Positions 34,414 to 44,899 of a stretch of 64,000 nucleotides of DNA are shown here, piece after piece. The notes beneath the pieces are model-generated. The model saw only the letters and a list, made by a program, of their open reading frames with translations. It had not been told where the DNA came from and searched no databases. The position numbers and the translations under genes are program-made. Every line of letters starts with the position of its first letter. The first letter of the stretch is position 1. Source of the DNA: Calendula officinalis (Eukaryota > Streptophyta > Magnoliopsida > Asterales > Asteraceae); assembly GCA_963853835.1 (NCBI GenBank), contig OY970828.1, positions 14,203,813 through 14,267,812 on the forward strand, in the 5' to 3' direction.

Positions 34414-37400
34414 ATGGCAACTCTCACATCTTTGAATGTTCAAACCGATCTCAAATATTCCGAATTTCACAATATGTGTGCCTTCCTAAAGAATCCCGAC
34501 GGCACAAAAGATTTTCGTCCGATCGTAAGGTTCTTAAAAAATTCTTATATACAGTTTGCTCTAACTGTCAAACCAACATCATATCAACAGCACTTGGTGG
34601 ATTTCTGGACCAATGCTGAGCAAACGGAAGGAACAACCATTTCAATGATCAAATCACAAGTAGATGGAAAACATATCACAGTAACAGAACAATCAATCAG
34701 ACACCATCTACAACTTCATGACGATTCAGGTATGTCTACTCTTCCTAAGGAATACATTGCTGAAATTTTACAAAAAATGGGTTATGAGGGAAGACTAAAT
34801 ATAGTAACATTTCAAAAGGGTCTTCTCTCCCCACAATGGAAATTCTTAGTACATACTATTCAGCATTGTATTTCTCCAAAAAGAAGTACTTGGAATGAGT
34901 TTAATAAGGCAATAGCCTCTGCTGTTGTCTGTTTATCCACAGACCAAGTCTTTAATTTTTCTCAAATGATTTTTGAAGGTATGTTGGGAAATCTAAGTTC
35001 TTCCAAATTTTTAATGTATCCCAGATTTCTACAACATATCATAAATTATGAATTACAAAACTTGTCAACTCCAAAAAATATTTTCATACTGCCAGAGTTG
35101 AACAAGAAAGTTTTCTCAAATATGAGAAAACAATTTAAATTTTCGGGTAAGGAAACCCCTCTGTTTCCTAATATGATCAAAGATCATCCCCTTACTGGAG
35201 AAGGTTCAACCATTGCTACAACCCAAGTTGAACCTCAACCCACTCCATCACCCCCAAAAACAGCCCAAACACCACCCCATCTAGCCACTCAATCACCAGC
35301 CCACACAGAAGTCCTGAATGTGTCCCAGGAACTTGGTTTAAATCTGCAGAGTGCTACTCTTCACTCTGTGGAAGACCTACCAGATAAAACCAAAAACATT
35401 TCAACACTTTATAAAAGAAAGAAATCTTTAAAGGACACCAGGGGACACATTGAGTCAAACCCCAGGCTCCAAGAGTTGTCCTCCAAGGAGGAGAGAGGAC
35501 ATGAGGCGAGGGCTTTCACTACTGATGCCCTAAAGGTGGGTGCACAGGACAGTGAAAACATAATTAGGACCCAGACCTCGGCAACTTTGAGTGATGACTC
35601 ATTTGAGGAGTTACTCAAAGGACCCCGGTGCCAAGAAACCACAAGGGGGGGCATCTCTGCTTCTTCTAGGAAGAAGAGGATGTCTAAAAGACCCAATGAA
35701 TCACCAAGAAGTGATGAGGGCAGATCTTCTGAATTGATGGAAAGGATGGAAAACCTCAAAGCCAATGTACCTGTTAGTGAGCCCGATGATCTTGCTAGAT
35801 GGAGTGAGGGCAGTATTAAAATCAACCAATTGACGGAAAAAGTGGATTCTCTTGAATCCACAGTACAAAATTGTCTTGAATATTTAACAAACCAAGGAAA
35901 AACGATGGCTGCCATGAAAAGGCATGTCAATACCATCAACAAGAGAATGAGGTTCTATGAGCAAAGGCTTCATCAACAAACCAAAATCATCAGAAAATTG
36001 AAGAAGAATCTTGATGATAGTGAGGCTCCACCAGTTGAGCTCACTAAGGGGGAGAAGGATAACATACAGACCATGATTGATGAATCTATTGCAGCAGCAG
36101 CATCCTCCCTCTTAAATTTAAAAGAAACAGAAGTTGATGAAGGCCCAGAAATGATGGTAACTGAAGATGAACCTGTTACTACTGCTACAATGGAAGAACA
36201 AGTTGAAAAAGAAATACCAGTAGTAACCTCTACTACTGATATTATAGCAGTAGTAAATGAAGAAGAGGAAGTAAAAGCAGCAAATACTACTGATGCCCTA
36301 TCAGTAGTAACTCCTAAAGTCACACCAGTAGTAACTACTCTGGTTACTACTGAAGAGGAAGAAATACAATTCCCAGAGCTGATTGAAAGAGAAAGACATG
36401 TCATCATCTCCAAACCACCAACACCTGATCAACCACTTATCATATCTGACATTGATGATAATGTGAATTGGTTTGAGGTAGATGAATGTACACTTCCTCC
36501 ACACCCTAAAATTTTACCAGAAGGTCAACTACATTTGTTTTATCCAAAACTTCTAATGATGGGTATACCAGATATGAAATACATTCCACCTCCACCATCT
36601 GCTCACATTGGAAAAGGAAAAGAAATATATGATGATGATTATCCAAACAGAGCTTTAGGACATCACATGGTAAACAAGATAAATCATGTCAGAGCAGAAA
36701 AGCAGTCCAGATGGAGAATAAAACATAGAAAATTTTTGGAGAAAGTGGAAAAGTATCAATCAATAGAGGAAAATAAAGGGAAAGTTCAAAGTAAAATTCC
36801 TGCTCAAATACCTGTTCAAACAGATGATATTCAGATAAAAGCTCAACAGACAGAATTCAAAAGGCTTAGAAAGATTGAAGAAGAACATATTCAATGCTTT
36901 GAATATTTGGTATCTGAATGCAAAAAGAATAAAAGTGCATTAACAGATGATGTGTTTGAACAGAAGGCAAATATGATTGAGTATTTAAAAACAAAAGGGC
37001 ATAGTGCAAAGTCATTAGGAAGAATGAAGATGATGACTATCATTGAAAAATACTGCAATGCTAAGAAGAAAGACTTGGCTGAACAAGAAGCTGAAGAATC
37101 AAAGAAAGCCAAAACGTTAATCCCAATCAGTCCAAATTTGCTCAAAGCTGGAAGTGTTTCAACTATTGGTGAACCTTCAACTCCCCAATTAAAGAAAAGA
37201 AAAACTGTTGATAAAGAACAAAGCTCAAAGAAGAAATCAAAACAAATTGTACCAGTTCTTGAAATGCCTATTGCTCCATTACAAAACAATCCAATTATTA
37301 ACTGGAGAGTGATACAAAACAATGTTATAGAAGTCATAAGGGAAGACAAAGTTGTACAGAGATTCACTGGATGGCTACCTTTAATCGGATCATGTTCTAG

Positions 37401-37839
37401 AAGTGATGTAATCAAGCTTCTGATTATTGGAAAACCTAGAATGACCAAGAAATCATGGAAAGAATCTGGAGCTGGATATCTAACTAAAATGATAGATGCT
37501 GCATTTTATCCAGATAATTATCCAGAACAATTTACAGATCCAGGTAATGTGTATGCTTGGAATGTCATTCCTACTGCAAATATGTACTTCTTTGAGAAAT
37601 CAGGCAAAGTGTGTGAATTGTACTTATATGAAAAAGAATATCCACATTCTGAGAAGACTATGTATCAGATATTCATAAACACTTTGATGAAACCCTATGA
37701 TGCTGTTATGTTCCAAAACAAACTGAATTACTTTACAAAAAGGAACAGCAGATATATTATTGAACAAAGGCTTCAACAGAATCAAAGAACTCTTGAGAAA
37801 AGAAGAAGAGAACAAGAAGAGCAAAAGAAACTTGATTGA
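34414..37839 (+). CDS. Element A additional ORF (1141 aa), intact
   Basis: The frame is sense with gag-pol and lies between pol and the 3' LTR. Residues about 15-230 form a globular region with FLKNSYIQFALTVKP, LVDFWTNA, SPQWKFLVHTIQHC and SKFLMYPRFL. This type of sequence is frequent next to plant Copia elements and has no assigned role. Residues 240-700 are low-complexity, Ser/Thr/Glu-rich, with a coiled coil near 470-540. A basic, nuclear-localisation-like cluster (KKRKTVDKEQSSKKKSKQ) is at about 926. The C-terminal 190 residues look globular (WRVIQNNVIEVI, SGKVCELYLYEKEYPHS) and end in a charged helix. I see no signal peptide or membrane segment, so it does not resemble an envelope protein. 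The same layout recurs in element B. Function unknown. Confidence 0.85.
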   Translation: MATLTSLNVQTDLKYSEFHNMCAFLKNPDGTKDFRPIVRFLKNSYIQFALTVKPTSYQQHLVDFWTNAEQTEGTTISMIKSQVDGKHITVTEQSIRHHLQLHDDSGMSTLPKEYIAEILQKMGYEGRLNIVTFQKGLLSPQWKFLVHTIQHCISPKRSTWNEFNKAIASAVVCLSTDQVFNFSQMIFEGMLGNLSSSKFLMYPRFLQHIINYELQNLSTPKNIFILPELNKKVFSNMRKQFKFSGKETPLFPNMIKDHPLTGEGSTIATTQVEPQPTPSPPKTAQTPPHLATQSPAHTEVLNVSQELGLNLQSATLHSVEDLPDKTKNISTLYKRKKSLKDTRGHIESNPRLQELSSKEERGHEARAFTTDALKVGAQDSENIIRTQTSATLSDDSFEELLKGPRCQETTRGGISASSRKKRMSKRPNESPRSDEGRSSELMERMENLKANVPVSEPDDLARWSEGSIKINQLTEKVDSLESTVQNCLEYLTNQGKTMAAMKRHVNTINKRMRFYEQRLHQQTKIIRKLKKNLDDSEAPPVELTKGEKDNIQTMIDESIAAAASSLLNLKETEVDEGPEMMVTEDEPVTTATMEEQVEKEIPVVTSTTDIIAVVNEEEEVKAANTTDALSVVTPKVTPVVTTLVTTEEEEIQFPELIERERHVIISKPPTPDQPLIISDIDDNVNWFEVDECTLPPHPKILPEGQLHLFYPKLLMMGIPDMKYIPPPPSAHIGKGKEIYDDDYPNRALGHHMVNKINHVRAEKQSRWRIKHRKFLEKVEKYQSIEENKGKVQSKIPAQIPVQTDDIQIKAQQTEFKRLRKIEEEHIQCFEYLVSECKKNKSALTDDVFEQKANMIEYLKTKGHSAKSLGRMKMMTIIEKYCNAKKKDLAEQEAEESKKAKTLIPISPNLLKAGSVSTIGEPSTPQLKKRKTVDKEQSSKKKSKQIVPVLEMPIAPLQNNPIINWRVIQNNVIEVIREDKVVQRFTGWLPLIGSCSRSDVIKLLIIGKPRMTKKSWKESGAGYLTKMIDAAFYPDNYPEQFTDPGNVYAWNVIPTANMYFFEKSGKVCELYLYEKEYPHSEKTMYQIFINTLMKPYDAVMFQNKLNYFTKRNSRYIIEQRLQQNQRTLEKRRREQEEQKKLD

Positions 37840-37858
37840 TTAAAAAGATAATCAATAA

Positions 37859-37872
37859 GTTTAGGGGGAGAT
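37859..37872 (+). promoter_or_regulatory. Polypurine tract of element A
   Basis: GTTTAGGGGGAGAT directly precedes the 3' LTR and would prime plus-strand DNA synthesis. Confidence 0.9.
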
Positions 37873-38488
37873 TGTTGGAGCAAAACACAGATCAACTTAT
37901 TACTGATGCTGCAGTTAGTACTGACAAACTTAGTACTGATGGGGCAGAACATGTTACTACTGGAGAAGTTGATACTGATGATACTATAACTAAGTTACTA
38001 CTGATCATGCAAAGATTGAAGATACTACTGATCTTAGTAGTTACTACTGACGATAGTTTCTGGACTTACTACTGATCACCAAGTTTACTACTGATGTTAC
38101 ATATTTACTACTGGTGATGAGTCTTACTACTGATACGCGTTTTTGAAGAAAATCAAGTCCGAGATCTTCGTAGAGATAGTTATAGAATGTAAATCAATGT
38201 ATATTTTTATTTATTCGATGTAAATCAAATCCTAGAATAACTAGGGTAAATAGTTTAGCTTCAAGGACTATTATAAATAGTTCCTTACGAATTGTAAACG
38301 TACGTGTGTATTGTTAACTTGATAATATACATTGAAGCTTTTTGTGAAACTGTGTTCGTAATACTTTGCATGTTATTTACAGTTCATTGTTCTTAATTAC
38401 ATTGATATAGTGTTGATCCGCTGTAACTTCTATATTCAATTAGATCTAAGGTGTTTATTAACTTGTCTATAGTTAATCGATCCTGACA
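37873..38488 (+). repeat. Element A 3' LTR (616 bp)
   Basis: Two differences from the 5' LTR (ACATAC/ACAAAC and ATCATG/ATCAAG), about 0.3%, indicating a recent insertion. Confidence 0.93.
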
Positions 38489-38916
38489 TACTCGAATGGG
38501 GTTATGATAGTTTGCTAATGGTTACACGTGAACGATACTATTTCAAGAAACACGATGATGAGTATAAACGTTATGGATCATATCGGACTTATAGGTTCCA
38601 ATGTTTTGTGTTCAATTTGGATGATAGAAAGTGGTCCAAAGTCACGAGTTTGGGGGGTAAAACGGTCTTTTTAGGGTTCAATTCGCCTTTTGCCATTAAT
38701 GCGGGTGGTGGTGTGAAGCCTGATTGTATGTACTTCATGGATGATCTTTACGAAGAGTTCCGGGATATGCCAGATGGAGGTGGAGGAGATGTCGGGATCT
38801 ATCATATGTTTGATGGAAGGATTGAAGCCGTCTTTGATTCGCAAGAATCGGTTTTGCGTGGTAGTTCGCCTTTATGGCTGCAAACAAGCAATGTCCCTAA
38901 GATTAAGGAAATGTAA

Positions 38917-39933
38917 TTGTTGTTTAAAGGTGTTAATGAAGTGTAATTAGTCAAGTTAATTAGGCTACTAGCATCTATATCATAAGGTTTATGTAGGGTC
39001 AAGTGCTGATTTACAAGAATAGACCTAGTAAGATCCAAATTTCCAAAAACACTTTATTTTCAAATCTTACAAAAATAGACCTTAAAACCCTGTACGATTT
39101 CACACGAAATTTAAATAGTGTCCGAAGCCACAAAAAGCTTTTGGCCTCGTGGCAAAAAATAACATTGAGTAATGGGCTTTTAGGTGAAGATTTGTATTAT
39201 TTGGGCCATGTTTCAGTTTGTTGTGGGACTGGGGTGTTGGGAAAGTCCTCTAGATTCAATGTATCATTAGTTTCGTTTCCTTGTGTTCTGGAGTCTATTT
39301 GAATATATTTGTCATCTAAAAGATAAAGATAAGATCTATTAGATTGTATTTCTTCAAAGTTCAGGGATAACGCGATAACATCATAATTCTCAAAGCCTAA
39401 AATAACCTGAATGATGTCTAAAATCACATTCTTATATATTTAGGGTTCAAATATAATTTCCCAAACTTAATTAATTGATTAATCTTGTGTCCAAAATTTT
39501 AGACTTTTGGAGAAATAAAAGGGTTTTCCGTAAACTTAGAGGAACTTGAATATCTGAAGGGGCGATCAAATTTTGGTGGTGTTTGAGATAATTTATTGAA
39601 AATTAATTATACATTTAGAAAATAGATAATTAAATAATTAATGATTACAAAACCCGATTATAAGAAATATTGCTTGGATTTGGTTATGATGTGTGAAATC
39701 GCAATAATATGATAACAAGTTTTTAATGTTTGACAAATTTATTGTTTGTTTAGTTAATAGGTTAAATACAAATAATCAGTTTTTCAAAATACAATAAGCA
39801 GCCTCAACTTCGATTGAACCCAAAACTCAAATTATTTATTTTTTAGACTTCTTCCCAAGTATCCATCTTACATTATCTGCGTGATAACAATGGAAGGTTT
39901 GGCATCGAGGGCAATTATATTTGTCAAAAAGAA

Positions 39934-39966
<33 letters not shown>

Positions 39967-41653
39967 CTTTATATAAACAAAATCAACACAACCGGAAATT
40001 GATCAATTTATCCGTTAAATTATAAACGAATTATCCAAAAGTCTTAAATCTAACTTCTAAGCAAGTTCTGTGTTAGTGCCATGAAACCAAAAAAATAACT
40101 CGACAGTATTATTAGTAGTCAGTTAGAAACTACAACATAAAATTTTACAATGATTTAACCTAAATCTTAACTTCTTAGCCTATTCGAGATCATAAGCGAT
40201 TTGAGATTTTACTGATTCAAGTTACACTAAGGAGGTTTGATATTTGTTGAGTGAGTTAATTATGACTGAGTTAGTTGTTACTTGTTAGACCGATTCAAAA
40301 CTTATGGGTGAGTTAGTTGTTTTTTCACTTGGACCGGGTTATCAAAATGGTTTAGACTAAGTCTGATATGCGGAACGAATTAGACGAAATTGAGAAAATT
40401 AAACATACTGACTCGGATTGAGTCTGAACCCAAACTAAGTCCGGAGCAAATTAAACGGCTCCTTAGAGTACTCGACTCAAACTTTTGAAGAGCTCTAGTA
40501 TAAAAAAAAACAAACATGTTTGTTTTAAAATCTATAAATGCATTCAATTTTGATCCTAAAATAAGTAATACATAAATTCTTTTAAGAAGTTAGATAAACA
40601 TCCATAATTTTGGACATATTTGTATAAGCATAAATTAGAAATTCAATTAATGTGCTTCAAAAAGAAAAATGACTTTTTTTTTTTTTCATTTTCTTATTTA
40701 AATCACATTAGTAAATAATCTAATGTCCTATCTATCTAGTTTGGTTTTTTTAACCTCTATAGCATGAAATTTACATGTGCGTTAACATGATATATTTTGT
40801 ATTTCATATCAAATTAAAAGCCAAATTGGTTAATAAATAATACTTTTTTGTTGTGGCTATTTAAAACCACGTCCCTCCTTATGAAAATTTCGTTTTTTAC
40901 TTTAAGCAACCCCACTAAATCACTAATATCATGCGACACCATTCAGAAAATGGTTAATTATAGTGTGTGGGAGTGAGACCTGTGAGTGATGATATGGAAA
41001 GAACACCAACGTTGACCACGGTTGAGGGGGTGTTGATTTTCTCGTGCTTATAGTTTAATTCCGAGAGTTTAGTCGAGTCATTGTAAATTTTAGTTTCTTA
41101 ATATTTTAATCAATATTTTAGATATATGTTGAGTCAAATCAACCGAGTTAAAAGTCTGTTTATAAACCACTTCAAACCGGACGCTTAACTGTAAATTGGG
41201 TCGGACTGGGATAGTTGAACCGGTTGTGAGCCGAGTTTTTCTTTTCTCTCATTTTTTTATTAAATTGAATATTTGGTATCATTTTTATAGATTCGGAGCT
41301 TTATTTTTCTACTATATATTTTGAAATTTGAACTCCAAACTTTTAGAATATTTTGTGTATGATATCATTTTTGATGGATTCGAAACTCGAAATTATTGAA
41401 TTTTGTTGGAACGTAGACTTTGAAAATTTTAAATTTGTTATAATATTTATTTTGTACCCTTTAGGTTTGTTTTCGAATTTGTGTACATTTTTACATGATT
41501 TATAAACACTCAATAATATTATAATCTGTTTTTAATAAGACGCTTTAACTAGTTCAACCAATTCAACTGTTTTTAAGTTATCGACCTTAAATTAAAAACC
41601 AGCCGAGTTTTAAAATATTGATTTTAATTGCTTGATGTTACTATAGTCTATAG
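38917..41653. other. Intergenic, AT-rich, no gene recognised
   Basis: The first 400 bp contain only short open frames. From 40200 to 41640 GAGTTAGTTGT- and GAGTCGAGTT-like phrases recur, suggesting decayed repeats, but I could not define borders. A long G tract is listed separately. Confidence 0.55.
39934..39966. repeat. Homopolymer of 33 G
   Basis: An uninterrupted run of about 33 guanines follows GTCAAAAAGAA. The true length may be uncertain because sequencing often miscounts such tracts. Confidence 0.9.
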
Positions 41654-42575
41654 TGTTGGGATATAAACATTCTAGTACTGATGCTGCGGTTAATACTGAT
41701 GAAGAGCTTATGAAATTAGTACTGATGGGGCAGAAAAACAAGAATACTACTGACGATTGATCTACAACTGATAGGTGCGAATACTAGAGATGTTCATATA
41801 TGGTGCAGATCGTATCCGAGATCATCGTAGAGTTAGTTTAGAATGTTTATCTTTTGTAAATTCAATTGTAATCGTATCCTAGAATAACTAGGTTAAATAA
41901 TTAGGCTTCAAGGACTATTATATATAGTTTCTTACGAATTGTAAAAGTACGTGTGTATTGATCGATCATTAATATACATTGAAGCTTTTTGTGATAAACT
42001 GTGTTCTTGATATTTTTTATTCAATTACAGTTTACATTGTTCTTAATCAAATAACAAGAGTGTTAATCTGCTGTAACTTCTCTTTGTTAGTAGATCTGTG
42101 ATTTAATAACTTGTTTATGTTATTCGATCATGACAAGTGGTATCAGAGCGTTAAGGTTCTAGATCTACGAATTAAGAACATCAAAAAGTTTCATACTTTC
42201 GAAACAAAAATTGTTAATCATGTCTGATAACAATGAAAGCACACAGGCAAACAAAATCTCAATTCTCACTCCCAACAACTTTGGGATGTGGAAAAACAGA
42301 ATCAAGCAATACATGCTTATTACTGATTATTCCATGTGGGAAGTTGTTCTTGAAGGCAACAAAACCATTCAGACTCAAATCACAAGCTCATCAACCGAAT
42401 CTGACAAACTCAAGAGTGACAAAGAAAAGAAGGACAGAGGAATCGAACTAAAAGCCTTAAGCACTCTTTTGCTTGCTATTCCCAATGACTATCAACATTT
42501 ATTTGTTGAATACGATGATGCTAAGAAACTGTAGCAGGCATTGGAGAAAAGGTTTGTTGGCACCAAAAGTACTAA
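41654..42575 (+). mobile_element. Element D: truncated relative of element A (LTR, primer site, start of gag)
   Basis: A 482-bp LTR (41654-42135; TGTTGGGAT...ATGACA) is followed by the primer site TGGTATCAGAGC (42138-42149) and the first about 118 codons of gag. Similarity to element A stops near 42575, after the segment equivalent to GTKST. Nothing of pol or a 3' LTR is present. The LTR is 134 bp shorter than that of A, mostly because the ACTACTG-rich part upstream of the TATA box (TATATATAG, 41919-41927) is missing. Confidence 0.88.
42220..42575 (+). pseudogene. Element D gag fragment
   Basis: MSDNNESTQANKISILTPNN and the following about 100 residues match element A Gag closely. A TAG at 42532-42534 replaces the Trp codon found in A, and the frame is lost at 42575 where unrelated sequence begins. 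Confidence 0.88.
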
Positions 42576-42703
42576 TGTCACTCTGTCTCCGTCTCCATCC
42601 CGGTTTCCTTTATCCGGGATTCCGGATCCCTGTCCGTATCCCCGGTCAAACTGGGTTCAAAATCTATAAATTGTTGAATAAATAATACCATGAATTGCAT
42701 CAG

Positions 42704-43875
42704 GAAGTGAAAGAGGAGACTCATGTGAAAGAAGTTGACACTAAACCCACAGAAGAAGTTGATAAAGTTGTAGAGGAAAAAACAAAGATCGAGGACTCCC
42801 CATGTTTAGTTGAAGAAACCTTGGAGGACAAGAAACCCGAACCCATTATTGTTGAAGAGATTAAGAAACTTGAGGAAGAAGAAACGAAAACCACTGAAGA
42901 AATAAAGGAAGTTGAAACACCAACAACAGAAGTAGTAATTGTTGCTGATAAAGAAACCGAGTTGCCGAAGGTTGAAACCGAAGAAACGAAACCCCCGAAA
43001 ATTTACTTGAAGAAGAAACTCTAAAAACCGAAGAAATGGCTCCCGATAACGAACCCAAATTGCCGCCATCTGATGCAGAAGAAAAGAAAACCGAACCGAT
43101 TGTTACTGAACCAAAAATAGAGGTTTCTGAAGTTGAAGAAACAAAAAAGACAAACGAGGAACAAAAACCGAAAACCGAGGTTGAAGTCGAGAATGTTGAA
43201 AAGAAAACCATTGGAAAAGAACCTGTAAAAGAAATCATTGAAGAAAAACCTGTTGAAAAGGAAGAACCGAAACAAGAACTTGCGGAAACGGGTGTCATAG
43301 TTGCTAAAAAGGGCATAGATGATGAACAAGTTACAGTTGTGAAAGAAGAATCGGTTCCCGAAAAGAAACTAACTGACGAAAAAGTACTCTCGGTTCCTGC
43401 CGACGAGATTGCTATGATGGATATGAAGAATAAAGAACAACCAAAAGTAGAATGTGAACCGAAAGTTATCCCGGAAGAACCATTAACCGAAACTGTTGCC
43501 GTAACTGAAACTGACGTTAAAAAGGATGAAAAAGAAGCACCAAAGGAGTTGAGCACAACTGATGAAAAAGGAAAACAAGAAACTAAGGAACAAGTTGAAA
43601 AACGGGAACTCGAAAATGTCAAAACGACACCGAATGAAGAGAAAACGGTTGATGAACCGAAATCAGCAACGAAAGAAGAAGAGAAAACTACTCCGAAACA
43701 ATCAAATAGCCTTGTGGGAAAAGTGAAGAAATCATTCATCAAAGCAAAGAAAGCAATCATCGGTAAAAATAACGCGAACGCGAATCCGAACGCGAACGTG
43801 AACGCGAACGTGAACGCGAACGCGAACACGAACACGGGCAAGAGTACTGAAACCAAAGAAGAAGACAAGGCCTGA
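42704..43875 (+). pseudogene. Glu/Lys-rich PEVK-like protein gene, last exon, 1-bp frameshift
   Basis: A likely exon starts after GCATCAG at 42703 and runs to TGA at 43875, about 390 codons. It is almost entirely Glu, Lys, Val, Thr and Pro (EEIKKLEEEETKTTEE; EVEETKKTNEEQ). It ends with SNSLVGKVKKSFIKAKKAIIGK, a C-terminal motif I associate with plant neurofilament- or titin-like proteins of unknown role, followed by Asn-Ala/Val repeats. A base is missing from a five-C run near 42989-42993: the upstream frame stops at 43024 while the downstream frame is open on both sides of it, and adding one C would join them. Upstream exons were not found, and truncated element D lies immediately upstream. 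It could be a damaged gene or a sequence error at the C run. Confidence 0.65.
43768..43845. repeat. Short tandem repeat AACGCGAACGTG encoding (Asn-Ala/Val)n
   Basis: About twelve six-base units of AACGCG, AACGTG or AACACG encode NANANPNANVNANV at the C-terminus of the Glu/Lys-rich protein. It is a CG-rich minisatellite in an AT-rich setting. Confidence 0.85.
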
Positions 43876-44288
43876 TTTAGGTGGAAATTGAATATGATAA
43901 AAGTATATGTTAATTATGTGAGTATTTCTTTATTTTTATAAAACATATTTTGTTGGTAATTTGTTATCTGTTCATGATTGATTGTTGGTTGAATTTGTTG
44001 TAGGAAGTATGCATACTATGTTGTGGTGTGTATGATAGTTGGAGGTTTTGATTTGTCATTGTATAGGTTCGTCTTATTCTTTTAAATATATATAGTCGAA
44101 CTTATTGTTTGGTTATGTGATGGTATTGTAATTGTATAAAGGGATATATTGAAGGTGAAAATTTATTCTTATAATATGCTTTATTACCTATGTGTTATAC
44201 TATCATCTCGTCTTTGTCTAGTGATACGAGCTTATGAATAATTTTCTATAGGTTATGGGTTTAATCCCTTCTTAAGTAAACATTTATT

Positions 44289-44611
44289 TAGGGGTGAGCA
44301 CGATACATAAACTGAACTGAAACTAATATATTCGAATCCGAAAATATATGATGAATTTTCAATACCGAACCGAACCGGTTACATGTTTTAGGTTTTGGTT
44401 CGGTGCGGTTTGGGTTTCGGTTCGGTTTTTGTAGCATGAATGTTCTTTTTATCCGAGAACCGAATCGAAACCGATAAAACCGAAACCGAAGATAAAGAAT
44501 TGTAAAATCAAAATCGAGCCAATTACATGTTTTTGGTTTCGATTAGGATTGGTTTCGGTCGGTTTTAGTTCGGTTCGGTTTGGTTTTTTTGATCCAAAAT
44601 GCTCACCCCTA
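44289..44611. mobile_element. hAT-type MITE, second copy of the TAGGGGTGAGC family
   Basis: Starts TAGGGGTGAGCA and ends TGCTCACCCCTA, with CCGAACCGAA / CGGTTCGGTT interior like 21968-22226. Flanks CATTTATT and CATTTACC match at six of eight bases, suggesting an older insertion. Confidence 0.85.
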
Positions 44612-44899
44612 CATTTACCATATGTTTATGCAAAGGTTCAAAAATGATCACGACAACAATTAAGTCATGACATCATTTGTATAAGCTGGACCAGTATAAG
44701 CTGGACCACCTTGGAGGAGCTATTATAACTATAATACCTTTTAAAAAAGTTCATATGTTTTGCCAATATCATGGGTTGGGAAGCAGGTCAGGATGCTTTC
44801 ATCTTTTTTTATATAATGTTAATAGGTTAATATGTTCAAGAAAGCTACTTCTCGACCCAATATTATTGTATATTTGACAAAAATGCATCGTTTAAAAAA

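Larger units (their letters stand above)
27060..38488 (+). mobile_element. Element A: complete Copia (Sirevirus-like) retrotransposon with additional ORF, 11.4 kb
   Basis: It has 616-bp LTRs differing at two positions, a 5-bp target duplication TACTC (27055-27059 and 38489-38493), a tRNA-Met primer site and the purine tract TTTAGGGGGAGAT before the 3' LTR. The internal order is gag, protease-integrase-RT-RNase H (Copia order), a motif-rich spacer, a 1141-codon additional ORF and the 3' LTR. Large size, very long Gag with two zinc knuckles and an extra 3' gene fit the Sirevirus/Maximus group; the assignment is from architecture only. Confidence 0.93.
26297..38916 (+). pseudogene. F-box/DUF295 (SKIP23-like) gene, frameshifted and split by element A
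   Basis: The single-exon gene is in two pieces, 26297-27059 and 38494-38916. The N-terminus has an F-box (WPDLLPEILNKIAGNF...CINFLCVCTSWRSSV, residues 3-45), which would bind SKP1 in an SCF ubiquitin ligase. The rest is the DUF295 beta-propeller-like region, ending with CFVFNLDDRKWSKVTSLGGKTVFLG and SPLWLQTSNVPKIKEM. Element A inserted after codons for AYLL and duplicated TACTC; without it the frame runs directly from LL into EWGYDSLL. There is also an extra G in a run of five at 26811-26815, which closes the upstream frame at 26836. With both defects removed the length is 394 residues, normal for the family. The start at 26297 fits where the F-box normally begins; the 38 upstream codons do not resemble the family. 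Confidence 0.88.

Noticed and set aside
35409..36504. Long minus-strand open frames opposite the element A additional ORF
   Set aside because: They are antisense shadows of a low-complexity Glu/Thr-rich frame; the plus-strand frame is longer and has start context and a homologue-like layout in B.
34414..37839. Envelope-like protein in element A
   Set aside because: There is no signal peptide, membrane segment or cleavage site; the predicted protein looks soluble.
34414..37839. The additional ORF as a captured host gene
   Set aside because: No intron traces or host family resemblance are visible, and a similarly laid out ORF occupies the same position in element B, so an element gene is more likely.
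42861..43868. 335-codon minus-strand open frame opposite the Glu/Lys-rich gene
   Set aside because: It is Ser/Phe-rich, a typical complement of GAA/AAA-rich coding DNA; the plus strand has the conserved C-terminal motif.
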